Below are positions 1 to 8,854 of a stretch of DNA of 64,000 bases, piece after piece. Each line of letters begins with the position of its first letter. Position 1 is the stretch's first letter. The position numbers were made by a program, and so were the translations under genes. The DNA lies in assembly GCA_035541255.1 (NCBI GenBank), contig DATKNR010000075.1, forward strand, positions 1-64,000, written 5' to 3'. Under the pieces are notes generated by a model that saw only the letters and a program-made list of their open reading frames with translations, did not search any database and had not been told where the DNA came from. The stretch comes from JOPF136 sp035541255 (GTDB taxonomy: Bacteria; Acidobacteriota; Terriglobia; Acidiferrales; UBA7541).

Positions 1-2583
1 CATCGTGAACCTCAGCTCGCCTGTCTTCCTGTCGCGATCCACCACCACATGGGATCCCGGCAGAATCTTTCCTTCCAGGATCTGCATGGCCAGTGGATCC
101 TGCACCAGCCGCTGGATGGCCCGCCGCAGCGGACGCGCCCCATACGCCGGATCGAATCCTTCGCGGAACACGGTTTCGCGCGCCGCGTCGGTCAGCTCCA
201 GCGTGATGTGCCGGCTCTCCAGTTGCTTCGCCGCCTGCACCACCTGCATGTCCACGATGCGGCCCAGTTCCTCCTTGCCCAGCGGGTTGAAGAATACGAT
301 TTCGTCCACGCGGTTCAGGAACTCCGGCCGGAACGTGGCGCGCAGGGCGTCCATGGCCTCCGCGCGGGCGCGCGCCGGATCCGTGCCGCTCAGCTCGGCC
401 AATGCGCTCGATCCCACGTTGCTGGTCATTACGATTACCGCGTTGCGGAAGTTCACCAGCCGCCCCTTGCCGTCGGTCAGCCGGCCGTCCTCCAGGATTT
501 GCAGCAGCACGTTGAACACATCCGGATGCGCCTTCTCGATTTCATCCAGCAGCACCACGGCGTACGGCCGCCGGCGCACCTGCTCGGTCAGTTGCCCGCC
601 CTCGTCGTAGCCCACGTATCCCGGAGGCGCGCCAATCAGCCGCGCCACGGAATGCTTCTCCATGTATTCGGACATGTCCAGTCGGACCATGGCGTGTTCG
701 TCGTCGAACAGAAATTCCGCCAGTGCGCGCGCCAGCTCCGTCTTGCCCACTCCCGTCGGCCCCAGGAATAGGAACGAGCCGATGGGCCGCCGCGGGTCGG
801 AAAGCCCCGCGCGGCTGCGGCGGATGGCGTTCGCCACTCGCGCCAGGGCATCGTCCTGGCCCACCACGCGCTCGCGCAGCCGCTCCTCCATCTTCACCAG
901 TTTCTGCACTTCGCCCTCGAGCAAACGCCCGGCGGGAATGCCTGTCCACTTGCTCACCACGCGCGCGATGTCTTCCTCGTCCACCTCTTCCTTCAGCATG
1001 TGGCCGGATTTTTGCACGTCGGCCAGTTTCTTCTGCGCCGCAGCCAGTTCGCGTTCTTTGCCCGCGATCACGCCGTAGCGCAGTTCAGCCACCTTGGAGA
1101 GGTCGCCCTGCCGTTCGAAGCGCTGCTCCTCAGCTTTCGCCTGTTCGATTTCTTCCTTCAGCTTGCGGATTCCCAGGATGGCGTCCTTCTCCTGTTGCCA
1201 GCGCGCCTTCAGTCCCGAAGACTTTTCACGAAGCGCCGCCAGCTGGCCCTCGATCTCCTTCCGCCGCTCCTTGGAGTGTGCGTCTGTCTCCCGCAGCAGC
1301 GCCTGTCGCTCGATTTCCAGCTGGACGATTTCCCGTTCGATTTCATCGATCTCCACCGGAAGGGAATCGATCTGGATGCGCAGGCTTGCCGCGGCTTCGT
1401 CCACCAGGTCAATGGCTTTGTCCGGCAGGAAACGGTCCGAGATGTAGCGGTGCGATAGCGTGGCCGCCGCGACGATTGCGGCATCCTTGATGCGCACGCC
1501 GTGGTGCACTTCATAGCGGTCCTTCAGCCCGCGCAGGATGGCGATCGTATCCTCCACGGTCGGCTCGCCCACCAGCACCGGCTGGAACCGCCGCTCGAGC
1601 GCCGGGTCCTTCTCGATGTATTTCCGGTATTCGTTCAGAGTGGTCGCGCCAATCGCGCGCAGCTCGCCCCGCGCCAGCGCCGGCTTCAGCATGTTGGAGG
1701 CGTCCATGGCGCCTTCCGCCGCGCCCGCGCCCACCAGCGTGTGCAGCTCGTCGATGAACAGGATGATCTGTCCCGAAGCTTCGCTGATTTCCTTCAGCAC
1801 CGCCTTCAGCCGGTCTTCAAACTCTCCGCGATACTTCGTTCCCGCCACCATCGAGGCCAGGTCCAGCGCCACGATGCGCTTCGGCTTCAGCACTTCCGGC
1901 ACGTCGCCGGCCACCACGCGCTGCGCCAGGCCTTCCACGATGGCCGTCTTGCCTACGCCGGGCTCGCCGATCAGTACGGGATTGTTTTTCGTCCGCCGCG
2001 CCAGGATCTGCATCACCCGGCGAATCTCTTCATCGCGTCCGATTACGGGATCCAGTTGTCCGCGACGCGCTTGTTCGGTCAGGTCGCGCGCGTATTGCTT
2101 CAGCGCCTGGTAGGTGGACTCCGGTGCCGGAGAGGTCACCCGATGGCTTCCCCGCACGGCCACCAGCCCCTCGAGCAGCGCGTCGCGCGTGGCTCCATGC
2201 CTGGCCAACAGTTTCGCCGCGGCGTCCTTCCCGCCGGCCAGCGCCAGCAGCAGATGCTCGGTCGAAACGTACTCATCCTTGAATTGTCCCGCTTCGTCAA
2301 AGGCGCGCTTCAGAGTGTCGTTTGTCGCCGGGCTCAGATATTGCTGTGCCGCGCCGGAAACCTGCGTCAGCTTGGCCAGTTCCGCGTCAGCCTCCGCCAA
2401 CAGCGCGTCCATGCGCACGCCCAGCTTGCCCAGCAGGGGTGGGACGACGCCTTCCTTCTGGGCCGCCAGCGCCGCCAGCACGTGCAGCGGTTCAATCTGC
2501 TGATTGCCGCGGGAAGCGGCCAGTTCCTGGGCCTCCGCCAGGGCCTCCTGTGCCTTGATGGTGAATTTGTCCATTCGAACCAT
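1..2583 (-). CDS. clpB: ATP-dependent disaggregase ClpB (3' end cut by window edge)
   Basis: Hexameric AAA+ unfoldase that rescues aggregated proteins together with DnaK/DnaJ in the cytoplasm. The frame is open for 861 codons to the window edge; the family is about 855-870 residues, so only the last few residues are missing. Visible in order: N-terminal Clp repeat domain (about 1-145), first AAA+ domain with Walker A GEPGVGKT near 205, the charged coiled-coil middle domain (about 400-530), and a second AAA+ domain with Walker A GPTGVGKT near 607. The chosen ATG at 2583 has AAGGAAG about 7 bases upstream; a second in-frame ATG at 2574 lies too far from it. The gene lies downstream of hsp20 on the same strand, separated by a terminator. 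I see no HAIR-like operator of its own, so it may depend on readthrough or on a promoter I cannot resolve. Confidence 0.97.
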   Translation of the reverse strand, partial: MVRMDKFTIKAQEALAEAQELAASRGNQQIEPLHVLAALAAQKEGVVPPLLGKLGVRMDALLAEADAELAKLTQVSGAAQQYLSPATNDTLKRAFDEAGQFKDEYVSTEHLLLALAGGKDAAAKLLARHGATRDALLEGLVAVRGSHRVTSPAPESTYQALKQYARDLTEQARRGQLDPVIGRDEEIRRVMQILARRTKNNPVLIGEPGVGKTAIVEGLAQRVVAGDVPEVLKPKRIVALDLASMVAGTKYRGEFEDRLKAVLKEISEASGQIILFIDELHTLVGAGAAEGAMDASNMLKPALARGELRAIGATTLNEYRKYIEKDPALERRFQPVLVGEPTVEDTIAILRGLKDRYEVHHGVRIKDAAIVAAATLSHRYISDRFLPDKAIDLVDEAAASLRIQIDSLPVEIDEIEREIVQLEIERQALLRETDAHSKERRKEIEGQLAALREKSSGLKARWQQEKDAILGIRKLKEEIEQAKAEEQRFERQGDLSKVAELRYGVIAGKERELAAAQKKLADVQKSGHMLKEEVDEEDIARVVSKWTGIPAGRLLEGEVQKLVKMEERLRERVVGQDDALARVANAIRRSRAGLSDPRRPIGSFLFLGPTGVGKTELARALAEFLFDDEHAMVRLDMSEYMEKHSVARLIGAPPGYVGYDEGGQLTEQVRRRPYAVVLLDEIEKAHPDVFNVLLQILEDGRLTDGKGRLVNFRNAVIVMTSNVGSSALAELSGTDPARARAEAMDALRATFRPEFLNRVDEIVFFNPLGKEELGRIVDMQVVQAAKQLESRHITLELTDAARETVFREGFDPAYGARPLRRAIQRLVQDPLAMQILEGKILPGSHVVVDRDRKTGELRFTM

Positions 2584-2638
2584 GACTTGTCTTCCTTTTC
2601 CGGCCCTATGGCTATCGTAACTCCGGGTCATCCCAGAC

Positions 2639-2673
2639 AAAAAGAGAGCCGGAGGCTTGCACCTCCGGCTCTC
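2639..2673 (-). terminator. Intrinsic terminator after hsp20
   Basis: A perfect 12-bp stem (2644-2655 with 2662-2673) and 6-base loop, followed on the minus strand by five T (2639-2643). It lies 16 bases past the hsp20 stop and in front of clpB, so it should uncouple or attenuate transcription between the two chaperone genes. Confidence 0.88.
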
Positions 2674-2688
2674 CCTGGGACCAAAGGT

Positions 2689-3144
2689 TTACTTCCCGTT
2701 GCTCACAGCGATCTTGATTTGCTTCGGCTTTGCTTCCTCGCGCTTCGGCAGCTTCACGGTCAGCACGCCGTTCTTGTACTCGGCCAGAATGGCCTCGAGC
2801 TTCACCGTGTTCGGCAGAGTGAACGTGCGGCTGAAGGTGCCATAGTACCGCTCCATCCGCAGCGCGTTCTCCTCCTTGTACTCCTTCTCGTACTTCCGCT
2901 CCCCACTGAGCGTCAGCGTGTTGTTCTCCACGCGGACGTCAATGTCCTTCTCGTTCATATCCGGCAGTTCGGCCTTCAAAACCAGCTCGTGCTCGGTCTC
3001 GAAGATGTCCACCGCGGGCGTCCACGCGGTCAACGAGGCCGGGCCACGCAGGCCGCGGAAGACGGGCTCCTCGAATAGACGCGAGACTTCGTCCTGGAAC
3101 TTGGCCAGGGTGTTCACCGGGTCCCAACGAGTGATGGTGCTCAT
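2689..3144 (-). CDS. Small heat-shock protein, Hsp20/alpha-crystallin family
   Basis: ATP-independent holdase of 151 residues, the usual length for bacterial Hsp20. A short N-terminal arm with an aromatic WDP start leads into the alpha-crystallin domain (about 40-140), with the conserved ERYYGTFSRTFTLP segment and a GVLTVKLPK beta strand. The start ATG is preceded by GGGAGGA. A strong sigma70-type promoter overlapped by a HAIR-like operator lies 45-74 bases upstream, so HspR (encoded at 51912) is the likely repressor. A clean terminator follows, making it a single-gene unit in front of clpB. Confidence 0.95.
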   Translation of the reverse strand: MSTITRWDPVNTLAKFQDEVSRLFEEPVFRGLRGPASLTAWTPAVDIFETEHELVLKAELPDMNEKDIDVRVENNTLTLSGERKYEKEYKEENALRMERYYGTFSRTFTLPNTVKLEAILAEYKNGVLTVKLPKREEAKPKQIKIAVSNGK

Positions 3145-3188
3145 GGTGCAATCCTCCCAGAAAGATTTGCGTCTACCAACGCGACAAA

Positions 3189-3218
3189 ATCATATTATCT
3201 GAGCGCAGTGTTGTCAAG
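3189..3218 (-). promoter_or_regulatory. hsp20 promoter overlapped by HAIR-like HspR operator
   Basis: On the minus strand TTGACA (3217-3212), 17 bases, then TATGAT (3194-3189). The -35 lies inside a HAIR-like inverted repeat CTTGACA-N7-GCTCAGA (3218-3198), compared with the actinobacterial consensus CTTGAGT-N7-ACTCAAG. The left half is identical to that at the dnaK promoter at 48231. The promoter call is strong; the operator call is an inference from similarity and from the presence of hspR in the window. Confidence 0.72.
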
Positions 3219-3239
3219 TCTTTTCTTTGGCCGCCAATT

Positions 3240-4406
3240 CTAGTCTAACGCATTCAATATCAGGCACTTAAGATAGAACGTCTCCGGAACGGTGAGCAGC
3301 GCCGGATGGTCCCGGCTTTGCCCTCGCCGCTCCAGCACCCGGACCTGCCTCCTCACGTCCACAGCCGCCTCCCAGAGCAATTCGCCCATCCGGGCCTCGG
3401 ACAGATGGTAAGAGCAGGAGCAGGTGATCAGCACTCCCCCTGGTCGAAGGAGCCTCAGGCTTCGCAGATTGATCTCCTTGTACCCCCGCGCGGCGGCCTC
3501 GAGCGCGGTGCGGCTCTTCGCGAATGCCGGAGGGTCCAGCACCACCGTGTCGAACTTCCTTCCCGCCTGGTCGTATTCCTTCAGGATGTCGAACACATTT
3601 CCTTCCCGGAATCCGACGTTCGACACTCCGTTGAGCTCTGCATTGGCGCGCGCGGCGGCCAGCGCCTCGCCGGAACTGTCCACGCATTCGACGCTCGCCG
3701 CGGCGCCCGCCATGTTCAGAGCAAAGCCGCCCTGGTAGCTGAAGCAGTCCAATGCTTCGCCAAACGCGTACTGCGCCGCCGCCCGGTAATTTTCCCTTTG
3801 ATCCAGAAACGCGCCGGTTTTTTGGCCGCCTCCCAGATCCAGGCGGAAGCGCACGCCATTCATCACCGCGTCCACGGCGTCGGGAACCTCGCCATAAAGA
3901 ACCGACACAATTTGCGGCAGGCCCTCCAGCGCGCGCGCCTTGGGCTCATTGCGTTCCAGGATTCCGCGGGGCGCAAACTGCTCCACGAGAATTTCCACTA
4001 GCTCCTGCTTTCGTTTCTCCGTCCCCTGGCTGAGAGTCTGGATCACCAGATAGCCGCCATACCGATCCACAATCAGCGACGGCAACAGGTCCGCCTCGCC
4101 GTGCACCACGCGCCAGCATTCCGTGTCCGCCACCACCTTGCCGCGGAATGCGGCGGCCGCCCGGATTTTGCGAGCGAGGAAATCGCGGTCGACCGGCTCA
4201 TCGCGTACGGTGAGGAACCGTAGCGCGATCTGCGACCGGTCGCTCCAGAACGCGCGGCCGATCAGCCGTCCTCGCGCGTCGGTTACGCGCACCACATCAC
4301 CCGCCTCAGCCTTCGCGCTCCGCACATCGCTCCGGTAAATCCACAGATGTCCTCCAGCGATGCGGTCGGCGCCGCGTGCCGTCACTACGGCGCTCGGTTC
4401 GCTCAT
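3240..4406 (-). CDS. Class I rRNA large subunit methyltransferase, RlmI/YwbD-like
   Basis: Predicted S-adenosylmethionine-dependent methyltransferase of 388 residues that modifies a base (m5C in RlmI) of 23S rRNA. An N-terminal PUA-type RNA-binding domain (about 1-75) precedes a central alpha/beta region and a Rossmann methyltransferase domain. The SAM loop reads LDCFSYQGGFALN near 219 and the catalytic motif VVLDPPAFAKS lies near 290. The ATG at 4406 has a good AAGGAGA about 9 bases upstream. It diverges from queA, with only 129 bases between the two starts. The exact target base cannot be told from sequence. Confidence 0.88.
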   Translation of the reverse strand: MSEPSAVVTARGADRIAGGHLWIYRSDVRSAKAEAGDVVRVTDARGRLIGRAFWSDRSQIALRFLTVRDEPVDRDFLARKIRAAAAFRGKVVADTECWRVVHGEADLLPSLIVDRYGGYLVIQTLSQGTEKRKQELVEILVEQFAPRGILERNEPKARALEGLPQIVSVLYGEVPDAVDAVMNGVRFRLDLGGGQKTGAFLDQRENYRAAAQYAFGEALDCFSYQGGFALNMAGAAASVECVDSSGEALAAARANAELNGVSNVGFREGNVFDILKEYDQAGRKFDTVVLDPPAFAKSRTALEAAARGYKEINLRSLRLLRPGGVLITCSCSYHLSEARMGELLWEAAVDVRRQVRVLERRGQSRDHPALLTVPETFYLKCLILNALD

Positions 4407-4535
4407 GGGCTTTCTTCTCCTTGGCGGGCGCGCGTCCCTGCGCTCCGGTAGAATGGCGCAGCCGCCCGCTTCCTCGAATGGCGCGCGCAGGCGGCATACG
4501 ATAGCTCAGGACGATTGCCGGAAGCCAACCGCCCC

Positions 4536-5675
4536 ATGCAGCTAGCCGACTTCGACTACGATCTTCCCGCCGACCGCATCGCGCAGCATCCGCTCGGCGA
4601 GCGGGACGCCTCGCGGCTGCTGCTCGTCGATCGCCGCGGGCATTCCTGGGAAGACCACGTATTCCGTGAACTCCCGGACCTCCTCCGTGGCGACGAGCTT
4701 CTGGTGGTAAATGACGCGCGTGTCCTTCCCGCGCGCCTGTATGGGCGCCGTCGCGGCGTCCGCGCCCAGCCTCCGCCCCGCAGGCGCCGCGGTTATCTCT
4801 CCGCCGAGATCGAAGTGCTGCTCACCCGCCAGGTCGAGCCGGGCGTGTGGGACGCGCTCGTGCGTCCCGGCAGGAAAATAGGGATTGGCGAGCACATCGT
4901 TTTCGAGCCGCCGCCTGACCCGGACGCGGTCGCCGGCTCGGAGACCGCATCGTCAGGTCCGGTGCTCGAGGCGGAGGTCGTCTCGCGCGGCACGTACGGT
5001 GCGCGGCGGCTTCGTTTCCGCGGTCCGGAGGCGCTGGAATCCTCGCTCCAGCGCCTGGGCCACATGCCGCTTCCGCCCTATATCGCGCGGCCCGACGATT
5101 TGGAAGACCGCTCGCGCTATCAGACGATTTTCGCCCGGCAGCCGGGAGCCGTGGCGGCCCCAACGGCGGGACTGCATTTCACGCCCGCGGTGATGGAGCG
5201 GCTGCGCGCCCGGGGCGTCGAGGTGTGCGCGCTCACGCTCTACGTTGGGCCGGGCACGTTTCAGCCGGTGCGCACGGAAGAGGTCGAGCGGCACGCCATG
5301 CAGCCGGAAGCCTATGAAATCCCCGCCGCCACGGCTGCCGCCATCAACCGCGCGCGGTCCAGCGGCCGGCCCATCCTTGCCGTCGGCACCACCGTGGTCC
5401 GGACGCTGGAATCCGCGGCACTCGTTTCCGCGCCGGATGCCGCCGGCCGCTGCGTCGTTCCCGCAGGCCCGGGAGAAGCCAACGTCTACCTCTACCCCGG
5501 GGCGGAATTTCGAGTGGTGGACCAACTGCTGACGAATTTCCATCTGCCCAAATCCACCCTGCTGCTCCTGGTGAGCGCGTTCGCAGGCCGCGAATTCATC
5601 CTCAGCGCCTACCGTCATGCCGTCGAAGCGGGCTACCGCTTTTACAGTTACGGCGATTGCATGCTGATTCGCTAG
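4536..5675 (+). CDS. queA: S-adenosylmethionine:tRNA ribosyltransferase-isomerase QueA
   Basis: Transfers and isomerises the ribosyl group of SAM onto preQ1 at tRNA position 34 to give epoxyqueuosine. The family start signature MQLADFDYDLP fixes the ATG at 4536; an in-frame TTG at 4515 is less likely. Conserved stretches include LLVVNDARVLPARL, AAPTAGLHFTP and LTNFHLPKSTLLLLVSAF. At 379 residues it is slightly longer than usual, owing to an Arg/Pro-rich insertion around residues 72-85. No other queuosine genes are in the window. Confidence 0.96.
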   Translation: MQLADFDYDLPADRIAQHPLGERDASRLLLVDRRGHSWEDHVFRELPDLLRGDELLVVNDARVLPARLYGRRRGVRAQPPPRRRRGYLSAEIEVLLTRQVEPGVWDALVRPGRKIGIGEHIVFEPPPDPDAVAGSETASSGPVLEAEVVSRGTYGARRLRFRGPEALESSLQRLGHMPLPPYIARPDDLEDRSRYQTIFARQPGAVAAPTAGLHFTPAVMERLRARGVEVCALTLYVGPGTFQPVRTEEVERHAMQPEAYEIPAATAAAINRARSSGRPILAVGTTVVRTLESAALVSAPDAAGRCVVPAGPGEANVYLYPGAEFRVVDQLLTNFHLPKSTLLLLVSAFAGREFILSAYRHAVEAGYRFYSYGDCMLIR

Positions 5676-5770
5676 CGGAATCCCTTCTGGACGCGCCACG
5701 CGGTCCCGCTATACGTCGCGGGGAGCCGGGTTTATAATCCCCGAACCTGCCGGGCCAATGGCCGGTGCTC

Positions 5771-6514
5771 ATGCGCTATCTGATTCTCAGCGATATCCAT
5801 TCCAATATCACCGCGCTCGAAGCCGGGCTGGCGGCTGCGGAGGGGCGCTGGGACAAGGCCGTGTGTCTGGGCGACCTTGTCGGGTATGGTCCCGATCCAA
5901 ATGAAGTGGTGGACCGCATCCGCGCCCTGGAAGCCACGACCATCCGCGGCAATCACGACCGCGTGTGCTGCGGCCTCACCGAGGCCGAGGATTTCAATCC
6001 CGTGGCCCGCGGCGCCGTCAACTGGACGCGCCAGCAGCTCCGCCCCGAAAATCAGCAATTTCTCGAATCGCTTCCTTCCGGCCCGGTCACGCTGAACGGC
6101 ATGGTGTTGATTCACGGTGCGGTGCGCGACGAAGACGAATACGTCATCGCCCCCGGCCAGGCGCTCGCCTCGCTGCTCGAGGCGTCTTCCGACCTGAGCT
6201 TTTTCGGCCATACGCATCTCCAGGGCGGTTTTTCGTTTCACGATAACCAGCTTGCCGTGATCCATCCCAAGTACGGCGCCCAGGCCGGATTCTGGCCGCT
6301 TCATGTCGAGCCAGGCACGCGCTACCTGTTGAACCCGGGCTCGGTAGGCCAGCCGCGCGACGGAGATTCGCGCGCCGGGTTCATCATCGCGGACATTGAT
6401 CATCAGGTGATCGAATACTGGCGCGTGCCCTACGAGATTCGATTGGTCCAGCAGCGCATGTTCCGCGCGGGGCTGCACGAATCACTCATCCTGCGGCTGG
6501 CCCTGGGCCGCTAA
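5771..6514 (+). CDS. Calcineurin-like metallophosphoesterase
   Basis: Cytosolic two-metal phosphoesterase of 247 residues. The metal-binding motifs are complete: SDIHSN (residues 7-12), GDLVGYG (about 34), RGNHDR (about 60) and GHTHLQG (about 146), followed by LNPGSVGQPRDGD. The arrangement matches the YfcE/MPP group that cleaves phosphodiesters or phosphomonoesters; the substrate is unknown. The ATG at 5771 is chosen over a GTG at 5765 because it begins directly at MRYLILSDIH. It is followed 23 bases later by a membrane-anchored protein and then a nuclease-like gene, so the three probably form one transcription unit. Confidence 0.92.
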   Translation: MRYLILSDIHSNITALEAGLAAAEGRWDKAVCLGDLVGYGPDPNEVVDRIRALEATTIRGNHDRVCCGLTEAEDFNPVARGAVNWTRQQLRPENQQFLESLPSGPVTLNGMVLIHGAVRDEDEYVIAPGQALASLLEASSDLSFFGHTHLQGGFSFHDNQLAVIHPKYGAQAGFWPLHVEPGTRYLLNPGSVGQPRDGDSRAGFIIADIDHQVIEYWRVPYEIRLVQQRMFRAGLHESLILRLALGR

Positions 6515-6537
6515 GCGCCGCGCCGCCGAGCACGCAC

Positions 6538-7029
6538 ATGAATCTTCCCGCCGCCGAGAATTCCGCCTCCAACCGGTTCTATCTCGCGCTGGCACTGGGC
6601 GCCGCGGTCGTTCTCCTGCTCATCGGCGCGGCCATCCTCTTCAATCGCGGCTCCGGCAGCACACAGTCCGCCGGTCAGCCCGCGCCGCTTCCCTTCGGCC
6701 CCGCGGAACAGGCCTACGCCGCGCAGATTCATTTCTCGGGCCTGCAGCTCAGCCAGGCCGATAACCTGCTGAACCAGCAGTTCACTTACGTCGTCGGCAC
6801 GGTGTCCAATTCCGGCGATCGTACCGTACGCGCCATCGAGGCCACCGTGGAATTTCACGACCTGGTGAACCAGGTGGTGCTGCGAGACACGGTGCGCATC
6901 TTCGCGCCGGGCGCGCCTCCGCTGGCTCCCGGCCATGAACGCGACTTCCAGCTCACCTTCGAGCACGTCTCCGCCCAGTGGAACCGGCAACCGCCCTCCA
7001 TCCGCATCACGGGCCTCGCACTCCAGTGA
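6538..7029 (+). CDS. Membrane-anchored protein of unknown function, DUF2393-like
   Basis: 163 residues: a short cytoplasmic N-terminus, one hydrophobic segment at about 15-37, a Gly/Ser/Pro linker and an exported domain of about 100 residues. The exported part contains a beta-sandwich-like pattern (VVGTVSNSGDRTVRAIEATV) as seen in FxLYD/DUF2393-type domains that often sit on the outer face of the inner membrane. Function is not known. Its stop codon overlaps the GTG start of the next gene (GTGA), which indicates translational coupling. Confidence 0.7.
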   Translation: MNLPAAENSASNRFYLALALGAAVVLLLIGAAILFNRGSGSTQSAGQPAPLPFGPAEQAYAAQIHFSGLQLSQADNLLNQQFTYVVGTVSNSGDRTVRAIEATVEFHDLVNQVVLRDTVRIFAPGAPPLAPGHERDFQLTFEHVSAQWNRQPPSIRITGLALQ

Positions 7030-8558
7030 CCCACGTGAAATCGCCTGACGCCGCTTCGCTCCCTTCCGCAGAGGAACTCTCCCGCTCGCTGGCCGCGCTC
7101 CGCGAGCGCGGCCAGGTGGAGGTCCGCGAAGACGGCGAACTCATGGCCGGCCTGGTGGATCCGCAGTGCGAATTCCGCGAGCAGGCCGGCCGCCTGCTCA
7201 TCAATCTCTGGTCCGGCGACGCCACGCTCGTCCGCCGCATCGAAGCCGTTCTCGCCCGCACAGACGGCCGCATCGAGTTGGCCGTGCAGAAATTCGGCCG
7301 CGCCCGCCCCGGGCGGCTCGAGCTGCGCTCCCGCGACGTCCCGCTCGCTCCCGGCCGCATCACTCGCGCGCAGTTCCGCTCCCGTTTCCGCGAGCTGCTC
7401 GCCGGACGTTTTCCCGACGAGGATGTGCTTTCGCTCACCACATCGCCGGACCTGAAGCGATCGCTTTCCGGCAACTACGCGCGCGGAATCCAGGTGCGTG
7501 GCAGCCAGGCGTACGCGATCGTCGGCGTGCCGCCGTCTGAGACCGCAGCGTCTACCGACGCGGCGCTGGCGTGCGCGCTGCTCTGGCTGGATCACACGCG
7601 CGAGCAAAATCCCAAGAAGCGCATCGCCGGCGTTCGGCTGTTTCTCCCGGAAGGCCGCAGCCAAGTCACCGCACATCGTTTGCGCGCCCTCTCCCGTGAT
7701 CTTCCGCTCGAACTTTACGAATTCGACTGGGCTCACGCGCGGATTCAGCAGATTGACCAGCGCGATTCCGGCAATCTCGATTCCCGGCTCGTTCCGCGCC
7801 GCGAGGTGGAACGCCTCCAGGCGGAAGCCGCGCGCGCAGGTGATCTCTGCGGCCTTGGCGGAAGCCAGCCGTCCCCCGCCGGACTCGATGCCGTGGTGGT
7901 TCCCGGTACGCGCGCGGTTTCCTGGCGCTTCCGTGGTCTCGAGTTCGCGCGCTACGAGGGCGGTTTGGTGCGCGCTGTGGACGACTCCGGAAACCTGGTT
8001 CCCGCCGGAGCGAATCCTGCTTCCGTTTCCACGCGCCTCGAGCAACTACAGCAGTTCCGCCGGCCCGACCCGCCAGACTCGCGCCATCCACTCTTCCGAG
8101 CGCAGGCGGAGCGCTGGCTGGAAAGCCTCATCCTCGAAGATCCCGCCCGCATCGAGCCTCGGATCGATCCACGATTCGTGTATTCGCAGGTGCCCGCCTT
8201 TTCGTTCACCGATCGCGCTGTCCTCGACCTGCTTGGCGCCACACGCGACGGCCGCCTTGTGGTTCTCGAGCTGAAAGTGGACGAAGACCTTCAGCTCCTT
8301 CCCCAGGCGCTCGATTACTGGCTCCGCGTCCGCTGGCACCGCGAGCAGGGTGACCTGGAAGGGCTGGGCTATTTTCCGGGATTGCCCCTCGCGGACCGTC
8401 CCCCGCTGCTCTATCTCGTCGCTCCCGGTCTACGGTTCCATCCCGCCACGGAAACGCTGCTGCGCTTCGTCTCGAAAGAAGTGGAAGTTGTTCGTGTAGG
8501 CCTGAACGAGGACTGGCGCAGAGGCGTCCGCGTCCTGTTCCGTCAGGAGCGGAAGTAA
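7026..8558 (+). CDS. Uncharacterised protein with a NucS-like PD-(D/E)xK nuclease domain
   Basis: 510 residues from the GTG that overlaps the upstream stop by 4 bases. The C-terminal part carries a restriction-nuclease-like core: VLDLLGATRDG (about 400), VVLELKVDED (about 413), then an amphipathic helix QALDYWLRVRW. This resembles the catalytic D...ExK and following helix of the NucS/DUF91 group. The first 390 residues are rich in Arg/Glu and contain no domain I recognise, although residues 160-260 look like an alpha/beta unit. It is probably a DNA-acting enzyme, but whether it cuts mismatches, single strands or nothing is unknown. Codon use resembles its neighbours, so there is no sign of recent transfer. 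Confidence 0.75.
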   Translation: MTHVKSPDAASLPSAEELSRSLAALRERGQVEVREDGELMAGLVDPQCEFREQAGRLLINLWSGDATLVRRIEAVLARTDGRIELAVQKFGRARPGRLELRSRDVPLAPGRITRAQFRSRFRELLAGRFPDEDVLSLTTSPDLKRSLSGNYARGIQVRGSQAYAIVGVPPSETAASTDAALACALLWLDHTREQNPKKRIAGVRLFLPEGRSQVTAHRLRALSRDLPLELYEFDWAHARIQQIDQRDSGNLDSRLVPRREVERLQAEAARAGDLCGLGGSQPSPAGLDAVVVPGTRAVSWRFRGLEFARYEGGLVRAVDDSGNLVPAGANPASVSTRLEQLQQFRRPDPPDSRHPLFRAQAERWLESLILEDPARIEPRIDPRFVYSQVPAFSFTDRAVLDLLGATRDGRLVVLELKVDEDLQLLPQALDYWLRVRWHREQGDLEGLGYFPGLPLADRPPLLYLVAPGLRFHPATETLLRFVSKEVEVVRVGLNEDWRRGVRVLFRQERK

Positions 8559-8723
8559 CGCTGTCCGCGCGGGCCTATTTTGCCTGGAGCGTCATCCCAT
8601 CCTGGGGAGCAGGCAGTCTGCACGAGCCCGCGCTCACGCATCGGGGGAAGCGTCCGTCGGCGATTTTGCATGCTGGCGCCGGCAGAGGGCGCGAAACTTC
8701 GCATCGCCCGAAAAATGTGGGCA

Positions 8724-8761
8724 GAAAAAAAGAAGCAGCCTTGGCGGAGCCAACGCTGCTT
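8724..8761 (-). terminator. Intrinsic terminator after the HNH gene
   Basis: Minus-strand hairpin: stem 8733-8739/8755-8761 continued by 8741-8745/8749-8753 around one C-C mismatch and a 3-base loop, then a run of seven T (8725-8731). It lies about 95 bases past the HNH stop. The rest of the 8559-8854 gap holds nothing else I can support. Confidence 0.82.
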
Positions 8762-8854
8762 CCCGGGGTGGTCTTGGGTGGTACTTGTTATTAGGATGCA
8801 CGAAATCGGAAAGAGTTGCCAGCGGTTTCCAACTTTTCCGCAGCCCGCAATCCC

